Assembly (NCBI RefSeq): GCF_014109725.1
Contig: NZ_CP058554.1
Location: 5,084,001 to 5,148,000 of the forward strand
Direction of reading: 5' to 3'
DNA length: 64,000 bases
Origin: Comamonas piscis
GTDB taxonomy: Bacteria; Pseudomonadota; Gammaproteobacteria; Burkholderiales; Burkholderiaceae_C
Position 1 is the first letter of the stretch. Every line of letters starts with the position of its first letter. The notes under the pieces are model-generated. The model saw only the letters and a program-made list of their open reading frames with translations. It did no database searches and was not told the origin of the DNA. The position numbers were made by a program, and so were the translations under genes. Below are positions 8,070-16,118 of this stretch, piece after piece.

Positions 8070-8729
8070 TCAAGCGCCGGGCTTGTCGGTCAGCGCCAGC
8101 TTGAGGCCAAAGCCAATGAACATGGCGCCGGCCGTGCGGTCCAGCCAGTGCAGCCGCTTGCACAACCAGCCCGCGCGCCGCGCCATGCCGGCACCCATCC
8201 AGACCCAGAGCATATTGACGGGAATGGCGTTCAGGTTGAACAGCAGACCCAGCGCGGCAAAGGCCAGGCTTTTGTGGGCGTAGTCGGCGGCGATGAACTG
8301 CGGAATAAAGGCCAGAAAGAAGATGGCGACCTTGGGGTTGAGTACGTTGGTCCAGAAGCCACCCCAGAAGATGCGTGCCAAGCTGCTGCCCGTCTCGGTC
8401 AACCCCGGAGCGTTATCGGCAGGCGCCATCAGCTTGCTATTGTTTTTGCTGCGCAGCATCTGCACACCCATCCACAGCAGATAGGCCGCGCCCAGCCACT
8501 TGAGCACGCTAAAGGCGGTGGCCGATGCAGCCAGCAGCGCGCCCACACCCAGCGCAGCGGCCGTCACATGCACCATGCAGCCGGCGGTGATACCGGCGCT
8601 GGCCACCAGGCCGGCACGCCAGCCCTGGCGCGCTGCATGGCTGAGCATGTAGAAGACATCCGGGCCCGGGGTGAGGTTGAGCAGCCAGCCAGCTGCCATG
8701 AACATCAGCAACTGGTGCAGCTCGATCAT
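8070..8729 (-). CDS. LysE/RhtB-family amino-acid exporter inside the trp operon
   Basis: A 219-residue integral membrane protein with about six hydrophobic segments. The N-terminal signature GWLLNLTPGPDVFYMLSHA and LKWLGAAYLLWMGVQMLR define the LysE/RhtB superfamily, which exports amino acids or related metabolites. It is wedged between trpG and trpD. Its ATG (8727-8729) overlaps the trpG stop as ATGA, so translation is probably coupled. The position suggests a role in exporting an aromatic amino acid or intermediate, but the substrate is inferred only from context. Confidence 0.9.
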   Translation of the reverse strand: MIELHQLLMFMAAGWLLNLTPGPDVFYMLSHAARQGWRAGLVASAGITAGCMVHVTAAALGVGALLAASATAFSVLKWLGAAYLLWMGVQMLRSKNNSKLMAPADNAPGLTETGSSLARIFWGGFWTNVLNPKVAIFFLAFIPQFIAADYAHKSLAFAALGLLFNLNAIPVNMLWVWMGAGMARRAGWLCKRLHWLDRTAGAMFIGFGLKLALTDKPGA

Positions 8730-9301
8730 CAGCGCTGCTCCAGAAAGTTCTTCAGCATCGCGTGGCCATGCTCGGTAAGGATGCTCTCGGGGTGGAACTG
8801 CACACCCTGGATCGGCAGGCTCTTGTGGCGCACGCCCTGGATTTCGCCATCTTCACTGGTGGCGGTTACTTCCAGGCAATCGGGGCAGCTGCTGCGCTCG
8901 ATCACCAGCGAGTGGTAGCGGTTGACGGTGAATTGCGCAGGCAGATCGGCAAACACACCGGCTTGCGTGGTAGTGATCACGCTGGTCTTGCCATGCATTT
9001 GCTGCACGGCCCGCACCACCTGGCCACCAAAGGCTGCACCAATCGCCTGGTGTCCCAGGCATACGCCCAAAATCGGCAGCTTGCCGGCAAAGTGCTGGAT
9101 CGCCGCGATGGAGATACCGGCTTCGGCCGGCGAGCAGGGACCGGGCGAGATGACCAGCCAATCGGGCTGGTGGGCAGCGATGGCCTCGAGCGAGGTTTCG
9201 TCATTGCGCACCACCACCACCTCCACCCCCAGCTCGCCAAAGTACTGCACGATGTTGTAGGTGAAGCTGTCGTAGTTATCGACCATCAACAGTTTTTTCA
9301 T
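8729..9301 (-). CDS. trpG: anthranilate synthase component II, glutamine amidotransferase
   Basis: A 190-residue class I glutamine amidotransferase that supplies ammonia to TrpE. The catalytic triad is visible: Cys in LGVCLGHQAIG, and His and Glu in VQFHPESI. The opening is LMVDNYDSFTYNIVQYF. I start at the ATG at 9299-9301 behind GGGAG; a GTG at 9307 is in frame two codons earlier. It follows the chorismate mutase gene by two bases and overlaps the lysE-like gene by ATGA. As in many proteobacteria it could also serve as PabA. Confidence 0.97.
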   Translation of the reverse strand: MKKLLMVDNYDSFTYNIVQYFGELGVEVVVVRNDETSLEAIAAHQPDWLVISPGPCSPAEAGISIAAIQHFAGKLPILGVCLGHQAIGAAFGGQVVRAVQQMHGKTSVITTTQAGVFADLPAQFTVNRYHSLVIERSSCPDCLEVTATSEDGEIQGVRHKSLPIQGVQFHPESILTEHGHAMLKNFLEQR

Positions 9302-9303
9302 CG

Positions 9304-9633
9304 TCACTCCCGGGGTGTGCCGCCCGCCTGCAAGCGGGCCAGTTCGCGGTGTTCGTAGGCGATGTAGGCCTCCATCATCGCGCGGTAGATGGCCTCGATC
9401 ACATCGGGCTGGCCACCTTCGAGCGCAGCGCGTTCGCGCACGCGGCTGACGATGGTCTCGATGCGGTCTTCATCGCGCACCAGCTCGGGGTTGTTCTTGA
9501 CCTTGGCGGCCTGGGTCATGTAGCCGCCGCGCTCCACCAGCAGCGGCACCAGGATGTCGTCGAGTGCATTCACATTACGGCGCACATCGGCCATGGTGTT
9601 GCAGTCTTCTACTTTGTCGATAGCGCGGGTCAT
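9304..9633 (-). CDS. AroQ-class chorismate mutase (PchB-like) in the trp operon
   Basis: A 109-residue all-helical AroQ-fold protein. ADVRRNVNALDDILVPLLVERGGYM carries the first-helix Arg and Asp of the active site, and AAKVKNNPELVRDEDRIETI carries the central Lys and acidic residues. It should convert chorismate to prephenate (Phe/Tyr branch); the isochorismate-pyruvate lyase PchB has the same fold, so that activity is an alternative. Its start overlaps the trpE stop (ATGA at 9630-9633) and it ends 2 nt before trpG, so it is translationally embedded between the two anthranilate synthase subunits. That places the competing branch enzyme under Trp control. Confidence 0.9.
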   Translation of the reverse strand: MTRAIDKVEDCNTMADVRRNVNALDDILVPLLVERGGYMTQAAKVKNNPELVRDEDRIETIVSRVRERAALEGGQPDVIEAIYRAMMEAYIAYEHRELARLQAGGTPRE

Positions 9634-11129
9634 TCCAGTCCTTCTTCAACGAGTTCAGCAGCGCGTAGCAGTGCGCGGGCCTTGTGTTCGGTCTCTTTCC
9701 ATTCCAGCTCGGGCACCGAGTCGGCGACCACGCCGGCTGCCGCCTGCACATAGAGCATGCCGTCCTTGATGACACCGGTGCGGATCGCAATGGCCAGGTC
9801 CATATCACCGGCAAAGCTCAGGTAACCGCAGGCGCCGCCATAGATGCCGCGCTTGACCGGTTCGAGCTGGTCGATCACTTCCATCGCATGCACCTTGGGG
9901 GCGCCAGAGAGAGTGCCGGCCGGGAATGTGGCCTTGAGCACATCCATGCTGGTCATGCCGTCCTGGAGGATGCCTTCGACATTGCTGACGATGTGCATCA
10001 CATGGCTGTAGCGCTCCACCGCAAAGGCCTCGGTGACCTTGACGGAACCGGTCTTGGCAATGCGGCCAATGTCGTTGCGCGCCAGGTCGATCAGCATCAC
10101 ATGCTCGGCCCGTTCCTTGGGGTCGTTGATCAGCTCCAGCTCGGTGGCCTTGTCTTTTTCCGGCGTCGCGGCGCGCGGCCGGGTGCCGGCCAGCGGGCGG
10201 ATCGTGATCTTCTGCCCTTCTTCGACCTTCTCCTGGCGCACCAGAATCTCGGGGCTGGCGCCCACCACCTGGAAGTCTCCAAAGTGGTAGTAGTACATAT
10301 AGGGGCTGGGGTTGAGCGAGCGCAGCGCGCGGTACAGCGACAGCGGGTTTTCGGTATAGCGCTTCTGGATGCGCTGGCCCACCTGTACCTGCATGAAGTC
10401 GCCGGCGGCAATCATCTCCTTGGCTTCCAGCACCGCCTGGAGGTAATCGGCCTTGGCAAAGCTGCGCTCGGAGGGGTAGCTCTCGCCCGCCTTGATCTGC
10501 GGCACGCTGACCGAGTAGCGCAGCTGCTCCTTGAGCTGGCGCACCCGCTTTTTGGCCTTGGAATAGGCCTCAGCCTCGCCCGGGTTGGCGTAGACAATCA
10601 GGTAGAGCTTGCCCGACAGGTTGTCGATAACGGCGACCTCTTCGCACTGCAGCAGCAGGATATCGGGCGTGCCCAGGCTGTCAGGCGGGCAGCTGTTTTC
10701 GAGCTTTTTCTCGATATAGCGCACAGCGTCATAGCCAAAATAGCCCGCCAAGCCGCCACAAAAGCGCGGCAGACCGGGCGACAGCGCAACCTTGAAGCGT
10801 TTTTGGTAATCGGCAATGAAATCCAGCGGATTGCCCGCATGGGTCTCGACCACCTGGCCATCGGTCACCACCTCGGTACGGGCATCGGCGCCAAAGCCGC
10901 TGGCGCGCAGCAGGCTGCGGGCGGGCAGCCCAATAAAGCTGTAACGGCCAAAACGCTCGCCCCCGACGACGGATTCGAGCAAAAAGCTGTGCTTGCCATC
11001 ATCATGCGTATGGCAGAGCTTGAGGTACAGGGAGAGAGGGGTTTCCAGATCCGCAAATGCTTCTGCAACGAGAGGAATGCGGTTGTAGCCTTGGTTGGCC
11101 AGACTTTTGAATTCGAGTTCGGTGATCAC
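9630..11129 (-). CDS. trpE: anthranilate synthase component I
   Basis: A 499-residue chorismate-utilising enzyme that makes anthranilate with TrpG. The N-terminal feedback region contains LLESVVGGERFGRYSFIGL, with the LLES Trp-binding element. The C-terminal chorismate-binding domain contains IRPLAGTRPRAAT, ERAEHVMLIDLARNDIGR, SHVMHIVSNVEG, FPAGTLSGAPKVHAM and GGACGYLSF. The predicted start is GTG at 11127-11129 (MITELEF), preceded by GGGGA; an earlier in-frame GTG at 11159 lies inside a hairpin. It is the first structural gene of the operon, behind an unusually structured leader of about 210 nt with a Trp-containing small ORF. Confidence 0.98.
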   Translation of the reverse strand: MITELEFKSLANQGYNRIPLVAEAFADLETPLSLYLKLCHTHDDGKHSFLLESVVGGERFGRYSFIGLPARSLLRASGFGADARTEVVTDGQVVETHAGNPLDFIADYQKRFKVALSPGLPRFCGGLAGYFGYDAVRYIEKKLENSCPPDSLGTPDILLLQCEEVAVIDNLSGKLYLIVYANPGEAEAYSKAKKRVRQLKEQLRYSVSVPQIKAGESYPSERSFAKADYLQAVLEAKEMIAAGDFMQVQVGQRIQKRYTENPLSLYRALRSLNPSPYMYYYHFGDFQVVGASPEILVRQEKVEEGQKITIRPLAGTRPRAATPEKDKATELELINDPKERAEHVMLIDLARNDIGRIAKTGSVKVTEAFAVERYSHVMHIVSNVEGILQDGMTSMDVLKATFPAGTLSGAPKVHAMEVIDQLEPVKRGIYGGACGYLSFAGDMDLAIAIRTGVIKDGMLYVQAAAGVVADSVPELEWKETEHKARALLRAAELVEEGLE

Positions 11130-11150
11130 GAAGAACCATCCCCAGCTTGA

Positions 11151-11253
11151 GCAGCGCACGCTGGATGTGTGCGTATCGTGCGCTGCAGTTCATCTTTGGT
11201 GGGCTGGTCTTGCAACCAGCCCTCGGGCGCACGCTGGGGCGTGTTACCCAGCG
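11151..11253 (-). promoter_or_regulatory. three-hairpin leader of the trp operon (candidate attenuator)
   Basis: Three perfect stems lie in order in the transcript between the leader ORF and trpE. H1 is CGCTGGG/CCCAGCG (11232-11253), H2 is GGGCTGGT/ACCAGCCC with a 6-nt loop (11201-11222), and H3 is GCAGCGCACG/CGTGCGCTGC, 10 bp (11151-11186). Alternative pairings compete. CGTGCGC next to the 3' arm of H1 can pair with GCGCACG of H3. CCAGC of H1 can pair with GCTGG of H2. The Trp-codon stretch UGGCCCU can pair with AGGGCU on the 5' side of H2. No hairpin is followed by a U-run, so a classical intrinsic terminator is not seen. Confidence 0.6.
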
Positions 11254-11257
11254 GCAG

Positions 11258-11341
11258 TCAAACAGGCATAGATACAGGCTTACGCCAGGGCCAAGCTCCC
11301 CGGTCGGAACGACCTGTAATGACTGCGTGATGGATGAACAT
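11258..11341 (-). CDS. putative trp leader peptide (27 codons, Trp-Pro-Trp)
   Basis: A 27-codon ORF between the promoter and the hairpins of the trp leader. It starts with ATG at 11339-11341, carries Trp at codons 17 and 19 separated by Pro (AWPWRK), and ends in TGA at 11258-11260, five bases before hairpin H1. Two Trp in 27 residues is far above chance. A -10 hexamer ends only 7 nt before the ATG, so the message would be leaderless. In classical attenuation, stalling at such Trp codons when charged tRNA-Trp is scarce changes downstream folding; that role is inferred here. Confidence 0.55.
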   Translation of the reverse strand: MFIHHAVITGRSDRGAWPWRKPVSMPV

Positions 11342-11348
11342 GGCGCCT

Positions 11349-11356
11349 AGTGTAGC
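11349..11356 (-). promoter_or_regulatory. extended -10 promoter of the trp operon
   Basis: Minus-strand TTTGCTACACT contains a -10 hexamer TACACT (11349-11354) preceded by TGC, the extended -10 motif. I find no good -35 at 16-18 nt. Transcription would begin at or next to the ATG of the leader ORF. It lies just after the speD stop codon. Confidence 0.5.
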
Positions 11357-11402
11357 AAACGAATCCCCAGAGCACGCTGGAAATAACAGAAAACCGGGGA
11401 AT

Positions 11403-11813
11403 TCAGCCAGCCAAGCCCGCAGTCGGCTCATCACCGGCCTGCAAGCTGCCCCGCTGCAGCCGCTGGCGCAGGCAGCGCGCCGGCTGCAAACCGCCCACCA
11501 AGGCATCCAGCACCTGCTGCGCCTTGCCCGAGTTATCGCCCGAGAAATTGCAGACATAGACGTCGAGCGTGACATGGCCCAGCTCCGGCCAGGTGTGGAT
11601 CGCCACATGCGACTCGGCCAGCAAGACCACGCCGGTCACGCCGCCGGGCTGGCCGTTGTGGCTGGGAAACGGCACCCAGCTGTCATGCATGCGCGTCAGC
11701 CCCGCATCGGCCACCGCCTGGTTGCACAGCGCTGCCAGCGCCTGCGCATCGACCAGCCAGGCCGCTGGACACTGGCAGTCATAGAGGTCAGCAGTCAGGT
11801 GCAGTCCGTCCAC
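11403..11813 (-). CDS. speD: S-adenosylmethionine decarboxylase proenzyme (class 1, bacterial)
   Basis: A 136-residue proenzyme whose self-cleavage yields a pyruvoyl group and which makes decarboxylated SAM, the aminopropyl donor for spermidine. The cleavage motif is LLAESHVAIHTWPE, with the processing Ser in ESH and the following His. The downstream DVYVCNFSGDNSGKAQQ, with its Cys, is also typical. A C-terminal tail of about 25 residues past the usual domain end carries no recognised motif. It lies between gph and the trp leader on the same strand; no speE is in the window. Confidence 0.93.
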   Translation of the reverse strand: MDGLHLTADLYDCQCPAAWLVDAQALAALCNQAVADAGLTRMHDSWVPFPSHNGQPGGVTGVVLLAESHVAIHTWPELGHVTLDVYVCNFSGDNSGKAQQVLDALVGGLQPARCLRQRLQRGSLQAGDEPTAGLAG

Positions 11814-11850
11814 GTCTAGGTCTCAAAAATTGCTGCAGGTGACGACGGCA

Positions 11851-12549
11851 TCAGGCCTGCAGCTCGCTGAGCGCGTCGACATAGCCGGTAGCGGCCACCT
11901 CGCGGATCGGCTGGCCATGGTTGTAGCCATAGCTCACCAGCACCACCGGGCAGCCTGCGTTGTGCGCCGCCTCGGCATCGTTGCTGCTGTCGCCCACCAT
12001 CAAGGTCAGGGCGGGCTTGCTGCCCAGCGCCTCGCAGGTCTTGAGCAGCGGCAGGGGGTCTGGCTTCTTGCGCTCGAAGGAGTCACCACCAAACACATGG
12101 TCAAAATAATCGCGCAGCCCCTTGGCGCGCAGCAGCGGCTCGGCGAAGGACAGCGGCTTGTTGGTCAGGCAGGCCATCTTCAGCCCCTTGGAGCGCCATT
12201 GCGCCAAGCCCTTCTCCACCCCGGCATACACCCGCGAGAATCGGCCATTGATGGCCAGGTAGTGGTGCTGGTAACGCTCCCAGGCCTGGGCATAGCGGTT
12301 ATCGATCTCAGTCGCCGTTGCCGGCTTGCCGATCTGCCCCAGCACATGGGTCAGCACCGCGCGCAGCAAATGCTCCGAGCCCTTGCCCACCATCGGCTCG
12401 ATGGTCGGCACATCAATCGCCGGCAGTTGCAGATCCGCCAGCATGCGGTTGAGCGCCTCGGCAAAGTCCCCCATGGTGTCGACCATGGTTCCGTCGAGAT
12501 CGACGATGACGGCTTCGCAGTCGGGGAACATTTTCTTCAGTTCAAACAT
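11851..12549 (-). CDS. gph: phosphoglycolate phosphatase-like HAD hydrolase
   Basis: About 232 residues. HAD motif I is VIVDLDGTMVDT (nucleophile Asp and acid/base Asp), motif II is ACLTNKP, the motif III Lys is in ERKKPDPLPLL, and motif IV is MVGDSSNDAEAA. The order and the cap domain (NRMLADLQLP and following) match Gph, which removes 2-phosphoglycolate formed during DNA repair or by oxygenation. I chose the ATG at 12547-12549 (MFELKKMF); in-frame ATG at 12567 and the distal start at 12618 would add residues without homology. In many betaproteobacteria gph lies close to trpE, and here only speD separates them. Confidence 0.88.
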   Translation of the reverse strand: MFELKKMFPDCEAVIVDLDGTMVDTMGDFAEALNRMLADLQLPAIDVPTIEPMVGKGSEHLLRAVLTHVLGQIGKPATATEIDNRYAQAWERYQHHYLAINGRFSRVYAGVEKGLAQWRSKGLKMACLTNKPLSFAEPLLRAKGLRDYFDHVFGGDSFERKKPDPLPLLKTCEALGSKPALTLMVGDSSNDAEAAHNAGCPVVLVSYGYNHGQPIREVAATGYVDALSELQA

Positions 12550-12776
12550 GGCATTCAGCCCAAACATGGGCTCGGTAGACAGTGCCGCGCCATTCTGCCC
12601 CAGTTTGCGCGGAAGCATGATCTACATGCCTTCCACACCCAGTTACACCGTTCGTCACCTCGAAACCGCCACTGGCTCCGGCCGATCCCCTATCGCCACC
12701 CGATTGCTTTAATGTCACCAAACTCGCAAGTTATAACAACATAGCTATTCCCAATAAACAAAGTCATGGTGATTGC

Positions 12777-13229
12777 ATGATCCGCAAGCTCTCCCCCACC
12801 CGACCCTGGCAACAGGGCTTTACGCTGATTGAAGTCATGATCGTGGTGGCCATCATCGGCATTCTGTCTGCCATTGCACTGCCCTCTTACCGCGATTACG
12901 TGACGCGAGGACGTATCCCCGAGGCCACCGCAACACTGTCCACCTACCAGGTGCGGATGGAGCAGTGGTTCCAGGACAACCGCAAGTACCGCAATGCAGA
13001 CAGCGCCTGCGGCGCACTGCCAGCGGACAACAACACCGGCAAGTATTTCAATATCAGCTGCTCGGCCAGTTCGGATACCGTCTACACACTGACCGCGACC
13101 GGCAAAGGGCCCATGAGCGGCTTTACCTATACCGTCAATCAGGCTGCAGGTAAAGCCACGACGGCCGTGCCCAGCGGCTGGACAACGTCCAACAGCTGCT
13201 GGATCACTGGCAAGGGCGGTACATGCTAG
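12777..13229 (+). CDS. pilE: type IV pilin-like protein, PilE family
   Basis: A 150-residue prepilin. The short basic leader ends in QQG, and processing by PilD would give FTLIEVMIVVAIIGILSAIA with Glu at mature position 5. The globular domain contains SYRDYVTRGRIPEATATL and four Cys, two of them in a C-terminal disulfide-loop-like NSCWITGKGGTC. It is probably a minor pilin or PilE-type subunit that opens the cluster: its stop overlaps the fimT-like start (13223). The AT-richer gap of about 150 bp upstream holds the operon promoter, though no clear sigma-54 site is visible. Whether it is the major pilin cannot be decided. Confidence 0.85.
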   Translation: MIRKLSPTRPWQQGFTLIEVMIVVAIIGILSAIALPSYRDYVTRGRIPEATATLSTYQVRMEQWFQDNRKYRNADSACGALPADNNTGKYFNISCSASSDTVYTLTATGKGPMSGFTYTVNQAAGKATTAVPSGWTTSNSCWITGKGGTC

Positions 13230-13855
13230 GCCTTGTGCGCCCGCTTGCCGGGCCGCGCATGCGCGGCATGACCCTGATTGAGTTGATGATCGGCCTGACC
13301 ATCGTCGCCGTCGTGCTGATGCTGGGTATGCCCTCCATGGCCGTATGGATGAAGAATTCACGCATCCGCACAGCGGCCGACAGCCTGCATAACAGCATGC
13401 AAGCTGCCCGTGCCGAAGCCGTTCGCCGCAACCAGGTGGTGCGCGTGCAAGTGGTAGACAGCTTGAACGGCGACTGCAGCCTCAGCTCCAGCGGCCACTA
13501 TTGGGTCATGAGCCTGGGATCCGCCTCCAACCCGGCATCCAGCTGTGCCAGCGCTATCGACGACAGCACCGCGCCCAAGATCTTGCAAAAGGGCGCAGTC
13601 ACCAATACCGCCAACATCACGATAAATGCCTCGCAAACTGTTTTCGCATTCAACGGTTTAGGCCAGCAGGCCAGTACGACCGAGCCCACCACGACGGCGC
13701 CCCAGGCCATGACCGTGCAAATCACCGCCGCTGACAGCAGCTGCGTCCAAGCGGGTGGCGAAATCCGCTGTCTCAACATCAGCGTCAGCCCCGCTGGTCA
13801 AGTGCGCATGTGCGACCCGGCCATCTCGACGGCGGGCGATGCGCTCAAGTGCTGA
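13223..13855 (+). CDS. fimT: type II/IV pseudopilin FimT/GspH-like minor pilin
   Basis: A 210-residue protein with the prepilin motif RG/MTLIELMIGLTIVAVVLMLG (Glu-5 present). The GspH/FimT domain follows, seen in RIRTAADSLHNSMQAARAEAVRRNQ, the usual helix after the transmembrane stretch, and then a beta-rich domain with several Cys. FimT-type minor pilins prime pilus assembly, and in some species bind DNA for transformation. It overlaps the preceding pilin gene by 7 nt and precedes pilV by 11 nt. Cleavage after Gly-15 is expected. Confidence 0.85.
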   Translation: MLGLVRPLAGPRMRGMTLIELMIGLTIVAVVLMLGMPSMAVWMKNSRIRTAADSLHNSMQAARAEAVRRNQVVRVQVVDSLNGDCSLSSSGHYWVMSLGSASNPASSCASAIDDSTAPKILQKGAVTNTANITINASQTVFAFNGLGQQASTTEPTTTAPQAMTVQITAADSSCVQAGGEIRCLNISVSPAGQVRMCDPAISTAGDALKC

Positions 13856-13866
13856 AGGAGCCTGCC

Positions 13867-14346
13867 ATGAAGTCTGCTACCCGTTTTCAGCGCCAGCAAC
13901 ACCACGGCCAGCCGCCATCGCAGCAGCGTGGCATGTTGTTGCTTGAAGCGCTGATCGCCATCCTTATCTTCTCGCTGGGCATTCTGGGGGTGGTTGGCTT
14001 GCAAGCCGCATCGATCAAACAGGCCACCGCTGCGGAAGACCGCGCCAAGGCAGCCTCGCTGGCCAATGACCTGATCAGCCGTATGTGGGCGAGCAACCAT
14101 GCCACGCTGAGCACCAACTTCAGCGCCACCGGTGACGGATTCACCCATTGGCTCGAAACCGTGGAGGGCTCCAAGCTGCCCGGCGTGAAAGGCAGCGACA
14201 GCCTCAAGCCAACGATCAGTTTCACGGACGGCCCTGCCAGTGCTACTGGCATTGCCGTCAGCACGCAAGCGGAGATCGTCATCAAGTGGCAGGCCCACAA
14301 CGAGAGTTCTGCTCACCAATACACCGCCATTGCCGTCATCAAATGA
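13867..14346 (+). CDS. pilV: type IV pilus minor pilin PilV
   Basis: A 159-residue protein with the prepilin cleavage site QRG/MLLLEALIAILIFSLGILG. The following GLQAASIKQATAAEDRAKAASLANDLISRMWA is the hallmark of PilV. The start ATG at 13867 sits behind GAAGGAG; upstream in-frame sequence overlaps fimT. The stop overlaps the pilW start (ATGA at 14343-14346). PilV joins PilW and PilX in the minor-pilin complex at the pilus tip with PilY1. Confidence 0.92.
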   Translation: MKSATRFQRQQHHGQPPSQQRGMLLLEALIAILIFSLGILGVVGLQAASIKQATAAEDRAKAASLANDLISRMWASNHATLSTNFSATGDGFTHWLETVEGSKLPGVKGSDSLKPTISFTDGPASATGIAVSTQAEIVIKWQAHNESSAHQYTAIAVIK

Positions 14347-15455
14347 CTACTTCCTTCTCTCGCTCGCGCCAAGCGGGCTTCAGCCTGATCGAGATCATGG
14401 TGGCCGTGGTCATCGGCATGATCGCGGTCATCATCATGACCCAGGTCTTGATGCAATCCGACGGTGCTCGGCGCAATACCACCAGTGGAGACGATGCGCA
14501 GATCAATGCATCCATCGCACTGTCCGGACTGGAGCGCGACATCCGCATGTCCGGCTATGGCCTCAACTCGCTGAATCTGCTGGGTTGCACCTGGACCTTC
14601 ACGCCTTCCAATGAAAGCAGTGTGCTGACCACAGGCCTCCGCATTGGCCCTGTGGTTATCAACCCTGCCACCAACCTGGTACCGGCAGGCGACGCGAACA
14701 CCGATACGCTGTTGGTGATGTACGGCAGCAGCAATAGTCCGGCCGAGGGAGATGCCGTGATTGCGGCCAGCTCCAGCACCTCGTACAAGATGACCACGGC
14801 ACCCACCTTTGCGGAAAACGACAGAGCCATCGCCTTACCCCTTCCCCGCACCGCCACCTGCGCCGTCAAAACCGACCGCGTCACCAATGTTCCTGGCGAT
14901 GGATCCATCGCCGTGGCAGCAGGTTTGAGTGGTATCAAGGCCGGCGACGTGATCTACAACCTGGGTGCACAGCCCATTGTCCGGGCCTACGCCGTGCGCA
15001 ACGGCAACCTCACGGTATGCGACTACACCGCCTACAACTGCAGCAAGACCTCCTATACCAGCACGCTCAACAGCGATGTCTGGGTTCCTGTGGGCAACAA
15101 CGTGCTGAGCTTCCTGGCGCAATACGGGCACGACAAGACTGCTGGCACGATGACAGGTGTAGTCACGGATTTTGACCGCACCACCCCCAGCTCCAGCGTT
15201 TTTCCAGCCTGTGAATGGGCACGCTTGCTGACCGTCCGGTTGGCGGTGGTAGCACGCGGCAGCCAGTACGACAAGGATGTCGTCACCGACGCGGTGCCTA
15301 CCTGGACCGGTAGCGAGAGCATCGCCTTCAACCTGGGCGACGGCACCGACTGGAAGCACTACCGCTACAAGACCGTCGAAACTGCCGTGCCTTTGCGTAA
15401 CATGCTGTGGCAGGGCGGCCAGCCCAGCTACCAAGGAGGAGAAAGCGGATGCTGA
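14343..15455 (+). CDS. pilW: type IV pilus minor pilin PilW
   Basis: A 370-residue protein. The prepilin site is RQAG/FSLIEIMVAVVIGMIAVIIM (Glu-5 present). The downstream LSGLERDIRMSGYGLN is the conserved PilW segment after the N-terminal helix. A large Cys-containing beta domain follows, as expected for the largest minor pilin. It overlaps pilV by ATGA and overlaps pilX by 7 nt (pilX ATG at 15449), so the minor pilins are translationally coupled. Confidence 0.92.
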   Translation: MTTSFSRSRQAGFSLIEIMVAVVIGMIAVIIMTQVLMQSDGARRNTTSGDDAQINASIALSGLERDIRMSGYGLNSLNLLGCTWTFTPSNESSVLTTGLRIGPVVINPATNLVPAGDANTDTLLVMYGSSNSPAEGDAVIAASSSTSYKMTTAPTFAENDRAIALPLPRTATCAVKTDRVTNVPGDGSIAVAAGLSGIKAGDVIYNLGAQPIVRAYAVRNGNLTVCDYTAYNCSKTSYTSTLNSDVWVPVGNNVLSFLAQYGHDKTAGTMTGVVTDFDRTTPSSSVFPACEWARLLTVRLAVVARGSQYDKDVVTDAVPTWTGSESIAFNLGDGTDWKHYRYKTVETAVPLRNMLWQGGQPSYQGGESGC

Positions 15456-16081
15456 ATCGCTCCCACCCCATTGCACGCCATCAAGAGCGCGGCGTTGTCA
15501 TGATCATTGCGCTGATCGTGCTGGTGGCACTGATCCTGGGCTCCCTTGCGCTCACCAAGTCGGTGTTCACCTCCAACCTGATTGCCGGTAATCTGTCTTT
15601 TCAAAAGGCAGCCACCAACTCGGCCGACCTGGGCGTAGAAAATGCCATCGCCTGGCTCGAACAGCAAAACGGCAAGGCTGGCACCTGCGATCCAGGCACC
15701 AAGGTGCTGGCTTGTGACCACAAAGCCAATGGCTACCTGGCCGTGATGCAAAACCCCGTCGCGGGCCAGTCCTGGTCCGACTTCTGGGACAAAACGCTGG
15801 TCGCCACCAATGCTGTCAAGACGCTGTCTGCCGATGGCGCCGACAACACCTCGGCGTATGTGATCCAGCGCATGTGCAGCGCTGCTGGCGACAGCGGAAG
15901 CACCGGCGTGTTCTGCTCCACCTCCCCAAACTCCTCGGGCGGTACCTGCGCCAGCGGCAGCAGCTGTGACACACAGGGCATCAACCTGTACTCCGTCAGC
16001 CAGGTGTATTACCGCGTAACCGTCCGCGTACAGGGCCCTAACCACACCGTGAGCTTCGTCCAAGCCATGGTGGCCATGTAA
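15449..16081 (+). CDS. pilX: type IV pilus minor pilin PilX
   Basis: A 210-residue protein with leader QERG/VVMIIALIVLVALILGSLA. It lacks the Glu at mature position 5, as is usual for PilX. SNLIAGNLSFQKAATNSADLGVENAI is the family-typical helix. The start ATG at 15449 has a strong AAGGAGGA upstream inside the end of pilW. The C-terminal beta region has paired Cys (RMCSA, VFCST, TCASGSSC). It is followed by pilY1 after 37 nt. Confidence 0.9.
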   Translation: MLNRSHPIARHQERGVVMIIALIVLVALILGSLALTKSVFTSNLIAGNLSFQKAATNSADLGVENAIAWLEQQNGKAGTCDPGTKVLACDHKANGYLAVMQNPVAGQSWSDFWDKTLVATNAVKTLSADGADNTSAYVIQRMCSAAGDSGSTGVFCSTSPNSSGGTCASGSSCDTQGINLYSVSQVYYRVTVRVQGPNHTVSFVQAMVAM

Positions 16082-16118
16082 GACAATTTTTTAGCAACTA
16101 TCTTTTGGATACGCTGCC

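Noticed and set aside
9684..11150. 488-residue plus-strand ORF opposite trpE
   Set aside because: Shadow of trpE; His/Gln/Leu-rich without recognisable motifs.
11201..11222. Hairpin in the trp leader as a classical intrinsic terminator
   Set aside because: The stem is perfect, but no U-run follows (ACCAAAGAT), so I list it only as a leader structure.
12650..12776. Sigma-54 promoter before the pilin operon
   Set aside because: No TGGCAC-N5-TTGCA-like element with correct spacing was found in this gap.
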